From assembly GCF_000016285.1 (NCBI RefSeq), contig NC_011991.1:1-64000 (forward strand): a stretch of DNA of 64,000 nt. The letters run 5' to 3'. Below, in pieces: positions 46,526-54,841 of the stretch. The notes under the pieces are model-generated. The model was not told where the DNA came from. It made no database searches and saw only the letters and a list, made by a program, of their open reading frames with translations. Source of the stretch: Allorhizobium ampelinum S4. Its GTDB lineage: Bacteria > Pseudomonadota > Alphaproteobacteria > Rhizobiales > Rhizobiaceae. The position numbers and the translations under genes were made by a program. Position 1 is the stretch's first letter. Each line of letters begins with the position of its first letter.

Positions 46526-46876
46526 TCAGGCATGGACGCCAGCGTCGACCGCATCGATAAAGTCGAGGACATCCTCGACCCGGCCGGTGCGAACGAGTTG
46601 CATAGCCGTTTGCCCGGAGAAGCCGGGCAGGGGTTCTGACCTGAACCAGGCATAAGCTATCAAAGCGGAACCGAACCGTGGCTCCACCTTGTTGATGACC
46701 TCGATCATTTCGCGCAGGCGGCGTTGGGTTCTGTCCGAGCGAACACGTTCCTTACGCTGCACGGAATCCTTTCCGAGGCCTGCTGTCCTTGCAACTTCTT
46801 CACTGGTCGTGAGGAACGCTTCGGCAATCTTGCGAGGTGCGAAAAAGCCCCCATCGGCATATTGAGCGAGACCCAT
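46526..46876 (-). CDS. Xre/MbcA/ParS-type antitoxin (second locus)
   Basis: A 116-residue antitoxin with an N-terminal helical DNA-binding part (VARTAGLGKDSVQRKERV) and a C-terminal DUF2384 domain (LIAYAWFRSEPLPGFSGQTAMQLV, then VEDVLDFIDAV). The ATG at 46876 has GGAG six bases upstream; the in-frame ATG at 46903 lies within the likely promoter and is less likely. Confidence 0.84.
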   Translation of the reverse strand: MGLAQYADGGFFAPRKIAEAFLTTSEEVARTAGLGKDSVQRKERVRSDRTQRRLREMIEVINKVEPRFGSALIAYAWFRSEPLPGFSGQTAMQLVRTGRVEDVLDFIDAVDAGVHA

Positions 46877-46910
46877 AAGAGGCTCCTTTCCAGTATCTGC
46901 CATTTATATA

Positions 46911-46926
46911 GACGTAAAATAGCGTC
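46911..46926. promoter_or_regulatory. operator-like inverted repeat of the second Xre-RES locus
   Basis: GACGTAAAATAGCGTC has 4-bp arms GACG/CGTC around an AT core. It overlaps a TTGACG and lies next to TATATA on the minus strand. Autorepression by the antitoxin at this site is plausible. Confidence 0.4.
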
Positions 46927-47212
46927 AAAACAAGCGGCCTAAAAATGCCGGAGTTGGAGAAGAGAAGGAAAAAAGAAAAAGCCTCCTCGCAGATCGATCG
47001 ATCCGGTGGCGCTCTCGCTCAACCGCCGCCTGCGCGATCCCGGCCACTCGTGCTTCGCAGGGCTGTGAGCCCCGCTCGTCCTTCGCGGCAGGGATGCTCG
47101 GCCGCCGTTGCACCGGACCGACCGCTCCGCGGTTCGGGAGATGTCTTCGGGAAAAAAGAAGACGCGAGAAGGACCGGCAAAGGGCCGTGTCCGCACCGAA
47201 CAGGAGCATCCC

Positions 47213-49003
47213 ATGCATATCGTCAGACTCGATCCGCGCGCATTGAAGGACAATCCGGACAGGACACGCCGGTCGCAATCATCGCCGCAATCCGACGCCC
47301 TGATGCTGGCGACCATCAAGGCCGTCGGCATCATCCAGCCGCCTGTGGTCGCGCAGGAACGTGATGGCGGCAACGCCTACGTGATTGACGCCGGTCACCG
47401 CCGCGTCAAACAGGCGATCGCCGCCGGCCTTGAGGAAATCGAGGTTTTGGTCGCGGACGCCAGCGACGACAACGGCGCCATGCGCGGCATGATCGAGAAC
47501 ATCGCCCGCGAGCCCCTTAACCCGGTCGATCAATGGCGCGGCATCGAGCGTCTCGTCGCGCTTGGATGGACCGAGGAGGCGATTGCCGTCGCACTCGCCC
47601 TGCCGGTACGGCAGATCAGGAAGTTGCGACTTCTCGCCAACGTGCTGCCAGCCATGCTCGAACAGATGGCCAAGGGGGACATGCCGTCGGAGCAGCAGCT
47701 TCGCACGATTGCGGCAGCCTCGCTCGAAGATCAGAAGGAAGTCTGGAAGGCGCAGAAGCCGAAGAAGGGGGACACCGCATCCTGGTGGGCGATCGCCAAC
47801 GGGCTCAGCAAGACGCGCATGTATGCCAGGGATGCAAGCTTTGGTGAGGACCTGGCACAGGCCTACGGTATCGCGTGGGTCGAGGACCTGTTCGCACCGG
47901 CCGACGAGGACAGCCGCTATACGACGGATGTCGAAGCGTTCCTCGGCGCGCAGCAGGAGTGGATGACCAGCAACCTCCCTAAAAAGGGTGCCATCGTCGA
48001 GGTCAACAGCTGGGGCCAGCCGCAGCTTCCGGCAAAGGCCGACCGTGTCTATGGCAAGCCAGGCAAAGGTGATTACACGGCGATGTACATCGATCGCGAT
48101 GGCAAGGTCCAGTCGGTCCACTACCGGATGCCGGAAAGCAAAAAGACCAAGGCGAAGGGCGATACCGGTTCGCCAGACGGGGATCTCGATGATGATGCCA
48201 TCGCTGTCACCGCCAAGCCCCGTCCCGATGTGACGCAGAAGGGCCAGGACATGATCGGTGATTTCCGCACCGACGCCCTTCATGAGGCGCTCGGTCGCGC
48301 GCCGATCGAGGACGATATGCTGATGGCGTTGCTCGTAATCGCCTTCGCCGGCCTGAATGTTCGGGTCGATACAGGTGCCGGTGGCGATGTCTACGGCACG
48401 AAACGGTTCAACGGCCACGTCGGCCCCCTGCTGGATGAAAACGGCAAGATCGACCTTGACACGGATAGACTGCGGGTCGCGGCACGTTCCGTGCTGATCG
48501 ACGTCCTGTCGTGCCGACGCAACAGTTCGAACAGCGGCATTGTCGCGCGTATCGCCGGAGACGCCATCGGTGCGGACGCATTCCTGCCCAACATGGGCAC
48601 CGAAGACTTCCTGTCATGCCTATCGCGCCATGCGCTCGAAACCTCCGCTGGGCAAGCTGCCGTTGTACCTCGCCCCAAGGTCAAGGAAACCCGCGCGGCA
48701 CTTGTAGACCATTTCAAGGAGGAGAGGTTCGTCCATCCTACTGCCCTGTTTGCACCGGCCATGGAAGACCTCACCGCCTTGTTCAAGGCGGGCGCTGCTC
48801 CTGATGAGGATGCCGATACCTCTTTCGGCACGGCTGAAGATGACATTGTCGAACACACCGCCCGCGATGCGGGGCGGGATGAGGACGATGTCGTGGACCA
48901 GGCCGACTCTACGTCATCTGAAGCGGCCGCAAACGAGCCTGCCACTGATCCCCTGGTGGATGAGCCGTCGGTCGATGACCATTACGGCATTGCGGCCGAA
49001 TAG
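47213..49003 (+). CDS. large ParB-like plasmid protein
   Basis: A 596-residue protein. Residues 1-130 form a ParB/Srx domain: IIQPPVVAQE, then DAGHRRVKQAIAAG and NIAREPLNPVDQWR (ParB boxes). An HTH follows (TEEAIAVALALPVRQIRKLR). The remaining 400 residues are plasmid-specific, ending in a very acidic tail. It is not a normal partition protein, because no parA is adjacent and repAB already serve that role. Such proteins are widespread on rhizobial conjugative plasmids. The ATG at 47213 follows AGGAG. Confidence 0.85.
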   Translation: MHIVRLDPRALKDNPDRTRRSQSSPQSDALMLATIKAVGIIQPPVVAQERDGGNAYVIDAGHRRVKQAIAAGLEEIEVLVADASDDNGAMRGMIENIAREPLNPVDQWRGIERLVALGWTEEAIAVALALPVRQIRKLRLLANVLPAMLEQMAKGDMPSEQQLRTIAAASLEDQKEVWKAQKPKKGDTASWWAIANGLSKTRMYARDASFGEDLAQAYGIAWVEDLFAPADEDSRYTTDVEAFLGAQQEWMTSNLPKKGAIVEVNSWGQPQLPAKADRVYGKPGKGDYTAMYIDRDGKVQSVHYRMPESKKTKAKGDTGSPDGDLDDDAIAVTAKPRPDVTQKGQDMIGDFRTDALHEALGRAPIEDDMLMALLVIAFAGLNVRVDTGAGGDVYGTKRFNGHVGPLLDENGKIDLDTDRLRVAARSVLIDVLSCRRNSSNSGIVARIAGDAIGADAFLPNMGTEDFLSCLSRHALETSAGQAAVVPRPKVKETRAALVDHFKEERFVHPTALFAPAMEDLTALFKAGAAPDEDADTSFGTAEDDIVEHTARDAGRDEDDVVDQADSTSSEAAANEPATDPLVDEPSVDDHYGIAAE

Positions 49004-49038
49004 CCGACTTTCATTCATTTTCTTTCCGATCGCCATCC

Positions 49039-49070
49039 CCGCCGCCGGTTTCCGGCGGCGGTTTTCTTTT
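49039..49070 (+). terminator. Rho-independent terminator after the ParB-like gene
   Basis: A perfect 10-bp stem CCGCCGCCGG / CCGGCGGCGG with a TTT loop, followed by TTTTCTTTT. It stands 36 bp after the stop codon. Confidence 0.9.
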
Positions 49071-49096
49071 CCACGCGTGCAACAAGGAGGACCGAC

Positions 49097-49573
49097 ATGT
49101 CCGCACACGCAATTTTCGATCTCGCTCCGCTTGGCTCCATCGTTTCCTGGTCTGACGCGACCCCGCAACCACCGGAGCGGCACAAGAAGAAGCTCTCGGC
49201 ATGGAAGACGCGCAACAGCCAGGGTCGGCTGATCCGTAAGCACGGCGAAAGGACCACCGGCAGCTATGTCGCGCGGCCTGATTTCACCATCCACGAAGGT
49301 GACTTTGGCGGTAATGGCACGATCATCGTGCGCATCCACCGCACCTTCTCGGTCGATTCCGAGCTGATCTTCAACGTCCTCGAGCGCCCGAGGACGGGTT
49401 CGGTCCGCATTTTCGATCGGGCGGGTGAGTATGCGGAGCTCGTACACCTCGCGGAAGACCGCGAAGCGGCTGAAGCATGGCTCAAACGTCACGGCTACCC
49501 GAACGCTGTCCTGGACGAGGTGACCGCCAACGAGGTCGCGGCCGACGTTATCGAGGGGAGGGCGGCGGCATGA
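49097..49573 (+). CDS. conserved hypothetical plasmid protein
   Basis: A 158-residue protein starting MSAHAIFDLAPLGSIVSWSD. It follows AAGGAGG and opens a three-gene run in which each stop overlaps the next start. The central part is basic; the C-terminal part is a helical stretch. I do not recognise a domain. Confidence 0.65.
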   Translation: MSAHAIFDLAPLGSIVSWSDATPQPPERHKKKLSAWKTRNSQGRLIRKHGERTTGSYVARPDFTIHEGDFGGNGTIIVRIHRTFSVDSELIFNVLERPRTGSVRIFDRAGEYAELVHLAEDREAAEAWLKRHGYPNAVLDEVTANEVAADVIEGRAAA

Positions 49574-50034
49574 TCAGGCCCACTGTTGAGACGGTCGAGC
49601 TACCCCCTCCTCGATATACAGGGGCGGGGTCCGGCCGAAGCGCAGACGATTGTGTTGTGACTGTAACGGCGAACCTGCGAGCGCAGCTGTCGCGGATGGA
49701 GGCGGCGCGCCGGCAGACTCAGCACCAGCTCGACATGATCGATCGGCAGATCACGCGCAAGATGACGGCCATCATTCCGCTGCTCGGCAAGCGCCGGTCT
49801 AGGGTCCAGAGGGGCCGGGCGCCAGACCCCGGCGCCTTTCTTGATCGGTACCGCCGGAACCTTGCGGCGCTGACATCCGAGCGCCAGCCGGAGATCGACG
49901 CGCTCGCCCGGAAGCTGGCGCGTCAGGACGCCGCCATCACGGTGATGCAGGCGCGTCTGGTTGAGAACATCGACGTGCGCCGCGATCCGCCTGCAGGTTG
50001 TTCGGCAATTTACCAAAGCGAGTTGCCACGATGA
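49570..50034 (+). CDS. conserved hypothetical coiled-coil protein
   Basis: A 154-residue protein whose middle is a long helical, Arg/Gln-rich coiled coil (RMEAARRQTQHQLDMIDRQI and again near the C-terminus). The ATG at 49570 overlaps the upstream stop (ATGA) and the stop overlaps the next start. Function unknown. Confidence 0.62.
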   Translation: MIRPTVETVELPPPRYTGAGSGRSADDCVVTVTANLRAQLSRMEAARRQTQHQLDMIDRQITRKMTAIIPLLGKRRSRVQRGRAPDPGAFLDRYRRNLAALTSERQPEIDALARKLARQDAAITVMQARLVENIDVRRDPPAGCSAIYQSELPR

Positions 50035-50450
50035 GCACGATCGGAGATCTGGAACGAAGGGCTGGCATCGGCCCTTCGCGTGAAGAGCGAGCGGCCTTCT
50101 GGCTCCGCTTTCGTCACCTGGACGGCATCGCATGCCTGAAGGCGGGTGTTGCAGAGCTTGAACGGCTCATCGCCATGAAGAAGGCGGCGGAACCGACCGC
50201 GGAGCTTACCGAGCGAAAGTCGTCGCGGCGTAACAGACTGCCGCCGTTGACGGACGAACAGGAGCGGGCGTTGCAGGCCTATGCTGCCAAGCATGGCCGA
50301 CGGTGGAAGAGCGTCCTCAGCAACGCCTGGATGGGTGAGGCGCCCTATGATGATGGCCCCCTGCTGCGATATCTGCGTAATACCCGCGGTCCCTCCTGGC
50401 TGGTCACCTACCGCTTGCCGAAGGCTCCCCCGTCCACTGCACCCCGATGA
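50031..50450 (+). CDS. conserved hypothetical protein
   Basis: A 139-residue basic protein beginning MSTIGDLERRAGIGPSREER. The second half contains EQERALQAYAAKHGRRWKS, followed by a stretch WMGEAPYDDGPLLRYLRNTRG that recurs in small plasmid proteins of this neighbourhood (from memory). The ATG at 50031 overlaps the previous stop. Function unknown. Confidence 0.65.
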   Translation: MSTIGDLERRAGIGPSREERAAFWLRFRHLDGIACLKAGVAELERLIAMKKAAEPTAELTERKSSRRNRLPPLTDEQERALQAYAAKHGRRWKSVLSNAWMGEAPYDDGPLLRYLRNTRGPSWLVTYRLPKAPPSTAPR

Positions 50451-51063
50451 CATCGCCGATCCATGAAGGGCGTGAAGTCGAGGCCATGGTTGGGCGCCGG
50501 ACATGACGGGGGCTCTCAACCGCTTAGGGTTGGTTCCTGGCTCGCCCCCCGTTCGCCCGTTTCGCCGTTCTGCGGGTCCTCATCTCAAAGCGCGCGGTCG
50601 CTGTTTCAGCGGGTCGCCTGCCTTTGATTGGGTCTCGCGAGCACGTTCCACGCAGCATTGTGGAAGCGGTTTGCCGTGGTGTCCATTGACCAGCAACACC
50701 CTCTTCGCTGACTTGTACGGATGGCCGGCAGGATAGTTCGTCAATCGACCGGGTTCCATCCGCTGTTTCCGTGTCGAGACCAGACCCTTGCCGGCTCGCC
50801 CTTCGGTTTGCTGCGGTCTGAACCGGCGGCCGGTCGTTTCAAGGCCGCTTCGCGCCGCGTGGCGGCCGGCTCCGCCTCTCTTCTCAAAGCGCACCCGCGT
50901 CCTTCGCCGGGTTTTACCCCGCTTGTCCGCAAGCCCGCTTCGCTTGCTCAGTGGATCCGGACCTGTGATCCGCCCGTCTTCCGCCGGTTCCTTTCGACCG
51001 CACCGAAGGGCAAGCCGGCAAGGGTCGGAACCGCTTCGGAGGAAACCACGAAAGGAACATCCC
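50451..51063. other. long GC-rich leader without a recognised gene
   Basis: About 610 bp before the gene at 51064. Open frames here lack any family resemblance. Long GC-rich non-coding leaders of similar texture also precede the DUF736 gene (57121-57377) and the small gene at 61241, so they may share a regulatory role. No promoter was pinned down. Confidence 0.4.
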
Positions 51064-51651
51064 ATGGCCAAGGCCTCAACCCAATCCCGTCAACCCGCCC
51101 GCGTCGTGCAGCTGCGCAAGGGCGCGACCCTTGAAATGGTCCGCCTCACGTGCCCGGATGCCGCCCAGGCGCTGTCGATCGCCGAAAGTTTCGGGACTGC
51201 AGTCGTCGACGGCGACGGGATCCGCGACCTGCACGAGCGCCTGATCATCGAGACCGCCGATAGCCTTTCCGAGGGCCTTGGCGAACGGGCCATGCAGATC
51301 CACCTCCAGCGGATCGTCGGCGCCTATGTCGGGTCCGCCCAGGGCGCCGGCCAGTTCTACTCCCGCGCCGTCACCGAAGCCCGCGATGCGACGGCCAAGG
51401 CCGCCAGCGACAACCGGGACGAGGACCTCGACGGTCCGGTCGGGTACGACAGTGCGGCCCAGCGCAAGCGCGAGTTCGCGGCCGACATGGGGATCCAGGC
51501 CCATTCCCTGCGGATGGCAGCAGAAGGCACCGTCCGGGCATACGAGCAGGTCGTCGGCGAAACATGGAAGCCCTTCGATCGCCCGGTCGAAAACCCCGGC
51601 CAGTCGGTCGACCGCAAGGCAGCGGCCGCGCAGATGGCAGCACTTGGCTAG
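51064..51651 (+). CDS. conserved hypothetical plasmid protein
   Basis: A 195-residue, mostly helical, soluble protein starting MAKASTQSRQPARVVQLRKG. An in-frame reading continues far upstream, but AAAGGAAC seven bases before the ATG at 51064 and the change in composition argue for this start. No domain recognised. A strong terminator follows at 51661. Confidence 0.68.
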   Translation: MAKASTQSRQPARVVQLRKGATLEMVRLTCPDAAQALSIAESFGTAVVDGDGIRDLHERLIIETADSLSEGLGERAMQIHLQRIVGAYVGSAQGAGQFYSRAVTEARDATAKAASDNRDEDLDGPVGYDSAAQRKREFAADMGIQAHSLRMAAEGTVRAYEQVVGETWKPFDRPVENPGQSVDRKAAAAQMAALG

Positions 51652-51660
51652 CGGTATGTG

Positions 51661-51684
51661 GGCGGGACTTCGGTCCCGCCTTTT
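51661..51684 (+). terminator. Rho-independent terminator
   Basis: GGCGGGAC and GTCCCGCC form a perfect 8-bp stem closed by a TTCG tetraloop, followed by TTTT. It stands nine bases after the stop of the gene at 51064. Confidence 0.9.
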
Positions 51685-51765
51685 CCGCTGGCAGATTATG
51701 GCGTCGCCGTTGTTTGTGCTTATATCAGGTGGCAAAGCTTCAGAAAATAAACACAGGAACAGCGG

Positions 51766-52245
51766 ATGACGGAGAACTCGACCACCGAAACAAGCAAGCC
51801 CTGGCGCCTGTCCAAAGGACCGATCACCGCAAACGCGTACGACCTGAAAAAGGCCGAGGCCATCAATGCCCTCCTTGGCTCACCGGCAGGCATCTTGCCG
51901 ACAAGCGAAAGCGATCCGATCCTGCCGTTTGCGATCGGGCTGTTCGAGACATTCAAGAGCCGGCTGCGTGACGACGCCACCCCAACGCAGCTTCGTCGCG
52001 CGACGGCCATCTATACCCATGCGAAAAACTACCTCCTCGCCTGCGCGCAGCCGGATTCCATGCGCCACGATATCGACGGGCGACCCGTCGCGCCCGTCAG
52101 CGAGGAGGATCGTCTGTCGAGCCAGCTGCGGTTCGCCGATATCCTGCGCAGCCGCAAGCTGTTGCAGACAGACGCAAGCGCGCAGGGCGACGATGCTGCA
52201 TCCAGACAGCCCGAGCCTGCGGCTGCAGACGCGCCGCAGAACTAA
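51766..52245 (+). CDS. ProQ/FinO-family RNA-binding protein candidate
   Basis: A 159-residue protein. The stretch from about residue 50 to 125 follows the ProQ/FinO pattern: PFAIGLFETFKSRL, LRRATAIYTHAKNYLLA, then RHDIDGRPVAPVSEEDR, which matches the family's R-x-DLDG-x-PAG-x-V-[ST]. FinO proteins chaperone an antisense RNA that limits conjugation. The relaxase-like gene starts 17 bp downstream, which fits a transfer-control role. The family call is mine from motif spacing. Confidence 0.7.
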   Translation: MTENSTTETSKPWRLSKGPITANAYDLKKAEAINALLGSPAGILPTSESDPILPFAIGLFETFKSRLRDDATPTQLRRATAIYTHAKNYLLACAQPDSMRHDIDGRPVAPVSEEDRLSSQLRFADILRSRKLLQTDASAQGDDAASRQPEPAAADAPQN

Positions 52246-52262
52246 TCTGTCTCGGAGGCAGC

Positions 52263-53153
52263 GTGGCTATCTACCATTTGCGCGTTGACAAGATCGGGCG
52301 CTCCAAAGGCCAAAGCGCCGTGGCGTCCGCATCCTATTATGCCGATGAGCCGTTGATCGATCATCGGACCGGCATTCGGCATGTGATGCCGCCAAGGCCG
52401 GGTCTCATCCACGAGGATATCCTAACCCCGGCAGGTATGCCCTATCCCCACTCCGCCGATCGCCAGTCTCTCTGGAACGCCGTGGAGTCCCATGAGAAAC
52501 GCAACGACAGCAATACTGCACTTGTATGGCACGCGGCGTTGCCCCGGGAACTGACCGATCGGCAGGCGATCATTCTCGCGGAGGCCTTCGCCCGCTCCCT
52601 GATGGAAAGAGAAGGGAACGTCATCGACCTGACGGTGAGACAGACCGGACCAGGTTCTCTTGTCGCCTTCCTGCTCTGCACAACCCGCCACGTCACCGCG
52701 ACAGGCTTCGGCGATAAAATCGATTTCGTCCTCGGCGGCAGGGACAGAGAGAAGCGTGGGCTGCCAAAATCTCCCCGCACCGATCTTGCCGAAATCCGCG
52801 TGCAATGGGCAGACCTGGTCAACGCGGCGCTTGAGAACGCCGGTTCGACCGCTCGCGTCGATCACCGCAGCTTGAAAGATCGTGGCTATGACCTCATTCC
52901 TCAGACCCATCTTGGCTCGGCCGCAAGGCGAAGAACGGAGCGCGGTGAAGACATCGACCGGAAGGCGGGATCGATCGAACGGGATGTTCATAACACCAGA
53001 ATAATCCAGGAGCGGCCCTCGATCATCAGGCAATTGATCGCAGATGCGGGGCAGACCTTTGACGGCGAGACGATCGAAATATTCGTACGCTGTTATGTCG
53101 ATGATCAGATCCTTCAGCGTGAGCTGTGCCGCCTGGTTTTTGGCGAAAAGTGA
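52263..53153 (+). CDS. truncated MobA/TraA-type relaxase lacking the HxH motif
   Basis: A 296-residue protein. The start (MAIYHLRVDKIGRSKGQSAVASASYYA, key Tyr25/Tyr26) and the segment LLCTTRHVTATGFGDK are those of MobA/MobL-TraA relaxases. The metal-binding pair that should read HAHLL just before LCTTR is VAFLL (residues 134-138), so metal-dependent nicking is unlikely. Full rhizobial TraA continues for 700 or more residues into a helicase; here only the first bit (ERPSIIRQLIA, QTFDGETIEIF) remains. Start is GTG. It may be a decayed or repurposed relaxase. Confidence 0.8.
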   Translation: MAIYHLRVDKIGRSKGQSAVASASYYADEPLIDHRTGIRHVMPPRPGLIHEDILTPAGMPYPHSADRQSLWNAVESHEKRNDSNTALVWHAALPRELTDRQAIILAEAFARSLMEREGNVIDLTVRQTGPGSLVAFLLCTTRHVTATGFGDKIDFVLGGRDREKRGLPKSPRTDLAEIRVQWADLVNAALENAGSTARVDHRSLKDRGYDLIPQTHLGSAARRRTERGEDIDRKAGSIERDVHNTRIIQERPSIIRQLIADAGQTFDGETIEIFVRCYVDDQILQRELCRLVFGEK

Positions 53154-53363
53154 TGACCGCCCGCCGCCCCATGCGGTCCGTTCCGGTTGATCGGTCTGAC
53201 GCCGGTCAGTCATCGCGCAACAGCTTCGCTGTCCTCCTCTTCGTTGCGGCCCTTGCCACCGGCTATGCCGGCGGACTGCGGGTGCGCACCTCCTTTTGCC
53301 CGTCGCTTTGAGGCCGCCGTAACGGGCCGCATGGGGCGGCCTTGAAACGGAGGTTTTAAGGAA

Positions 53364-54290
53364 ATGACCAGGAAGAGCGAAAACGAGCGCGCCGATCTTT
53401 ACACCCGGATCACGGATAAGATCGTGGCGGAGCTTCAACAGGGTGTCCGCCCGTGGATGAGGCCGTGGTCGGCCGCCAACACGACGGGCAGGATCAGCCG
53501 TCCTTTGCGGCACAACGGGGAACCCTATAGCGGGCTGAACGTGCTGTTATTGTGGTCGGAGGGCACGGCGCGGGGCTATTCATCGCCGATGTGGATGACG
53601 TTCAAGCAGTCGCTCGATCTGGGCGCCGCCGTTCGCAAGGGCGAAACCGGCACCACTATCATCTATGCCAGCCGCTTCACCAAAACGGAAGCCGACGGCC
53701 GCGGCGGCGAGGTCGAGCGCGATATCCCGTTCCTTAAAGCGTACACGGTGTTCAACGTAGCGCAAATCGACGGCCTGCCGGACCATTACCACGTTGCGGC
53801 TGAACCGGCGTTGAACCCGGTCGAGAGCATCGCCCATGCGGATCAGTTCTTCCGCAACACCGGCGCCATCATTCGGCATGGCGGCAATCAGGCTTTCTAT
53901 TCCCCCGGCAGCGACATCATCCAGATGCCGCCATTCGAAAGCTTCAAGGATCCTGCTGCATATGTGGGGACCCTCAGTCACGAAAGTTGCCATTGGACGG
54001 CGCATCCGGATCGCGTGGGCCGCGATCTCAGCCGATATGCCAAGGATAAGACCGAACGAGCGCGGGAGGAATTGATCGCCGAGCTCGGCAGCTGCTTCCT
54101 CTGCGCCGATCTCGGCATCGTACCGGAGCTGGAGCCCAGGCCCGACCATGCCGCCTATCTTCAGTCGTGGCTCTCGGTGCTGTCCGATGACAGGAAGGCG
54201 ATTTTCCAGGCGGCAGCCCACGCGCAACGGGCGGTGAATTACCTCCATGGTCTGCAGCCGTTGGCCTCTGAAGAGAGGGAGGCAGCCTGA
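53364..54290 (+). CDS. ArdC-like anti-restriction protein
   Basis: A 308-residue protein with the two ArdC parts. Residues 1-130 are the single-stranded-DNA-binding domain (DLYTRITDKIVAELQQGVRPW, NVLLLW, WMTFKQ). Residues 140-300 are a zinc metallopeptidase with HESCH at 206-210 and a downstream EELIAELGS. ArdC proteins bind the incoming transfer strand and counter restriction. The stop overlaps the next start by one base (TGATG). Confidence 0.9.
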   Translation: MTRKSENERADLYTRITDKIVAELQQGVRPWMRPWSAANTTGRISRPLRHNGEPYSGLNVLLLWSEGTARGYSSPMWMTFKQSLDLGAAVRKGETGTTIIYASRFTKTEADGRGGEVERDIPFLKAYTVFNVAQIDGLPDHYHVAAEPALNPVESIAHADQFFRNTGAIIRHGGNQAFYSPGSDIIQMPPFESFKDPAAYVGTLSHESCHWTAHPDRVGRDLSRYAKDKTERAREELIAELGSCFLCADLGIVPELEPRPDHAAYLQSWLSVLSDDRKAIFQAAAHAQRAVNYLHGLQPLASEEREAA

Positions 54291-54841
54291 TGACCCCGCT
54301 CCATTCCTCCTCCCGACTGATCATCCTCGCCTGCTCGGCGACAAAGCGTGCGGAGCCGGACTATATGCCGGCACTCGAGCGCTACGACGGACCTCTTTGG
54401 AAGACCCTCCGTGCCGCCGATCCGGAAGGGATGAAAGCCAGTGTCGCCTTCCTGTCGGCACGTCTTGGCTTTCGCGCCGCCGACACGCCGATTGAGATGT
54501 ACGACGCCCGGATGACCCCGGAGATCGCAGCAGCCATAAAGGCCGGCGGTCTCGCAACGCGGTGGCCCCGCCCGAAAACCCAGCGCCGGGTGATGCCATC
54601 CGGCGAACATGCGGGCGAACATATCGCCAGCATGACGCAGTACGGGCGCGCACCGTTTTGCGAAGTCGCGCTTGTCGGTGGCCATCTCTACCTCGATGTC
54701 ATGCGGCATTTCGTCGGGCTGTTTCGCGATGGCGGCTTTGTCTCAGCCGATGCGACGATCATCGAGATCAACGGACCGATCGGCATGATGCGCCGTGACC
54801 TCCGGCTCTGGCTGGCCGGTGAGGGTGGGGGGACAGACTGA
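54290..54841 (+). CDS. hypothetical protein (DUF6884-like)
   Basis: A 183-residue protein beginning LIILACSATKR after 10 residues and continuing PALERYDGPLWKTLR, a pattern like DUF6884 proteins (Cys-Ser near a strand end, then a YDG-W step). Later come SARLGFRAADTPI and EMYDARM. It lies between ArdC and a PP-loop protein with overlapping stop and start codons, so the three form one operon. Confidence 0.65.
   Translation: MTPLHSSSRLIILACSATKRAEPDYMPALERYDGPLWKTLRAADPEGMKASVAFLSARLGFRAADTPIEMYDARMTPEIAAAIKAGGLATRWPRPKTQRRVMPSGEHAGEHIASMTQYGRAPFCEVALVGGHLYLDVMRHFVGLFRDGGFVSADATIIEINGPIGMMRRDLRLWLAGEGGGTD

Noticed and set aside
47279..48418. 379-codon open frame on the minus strand inside the large ParB-like gene
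   Set aside because: Antisense to a gene with ParB and HTH motifs; no own ribosome binding site or family match.
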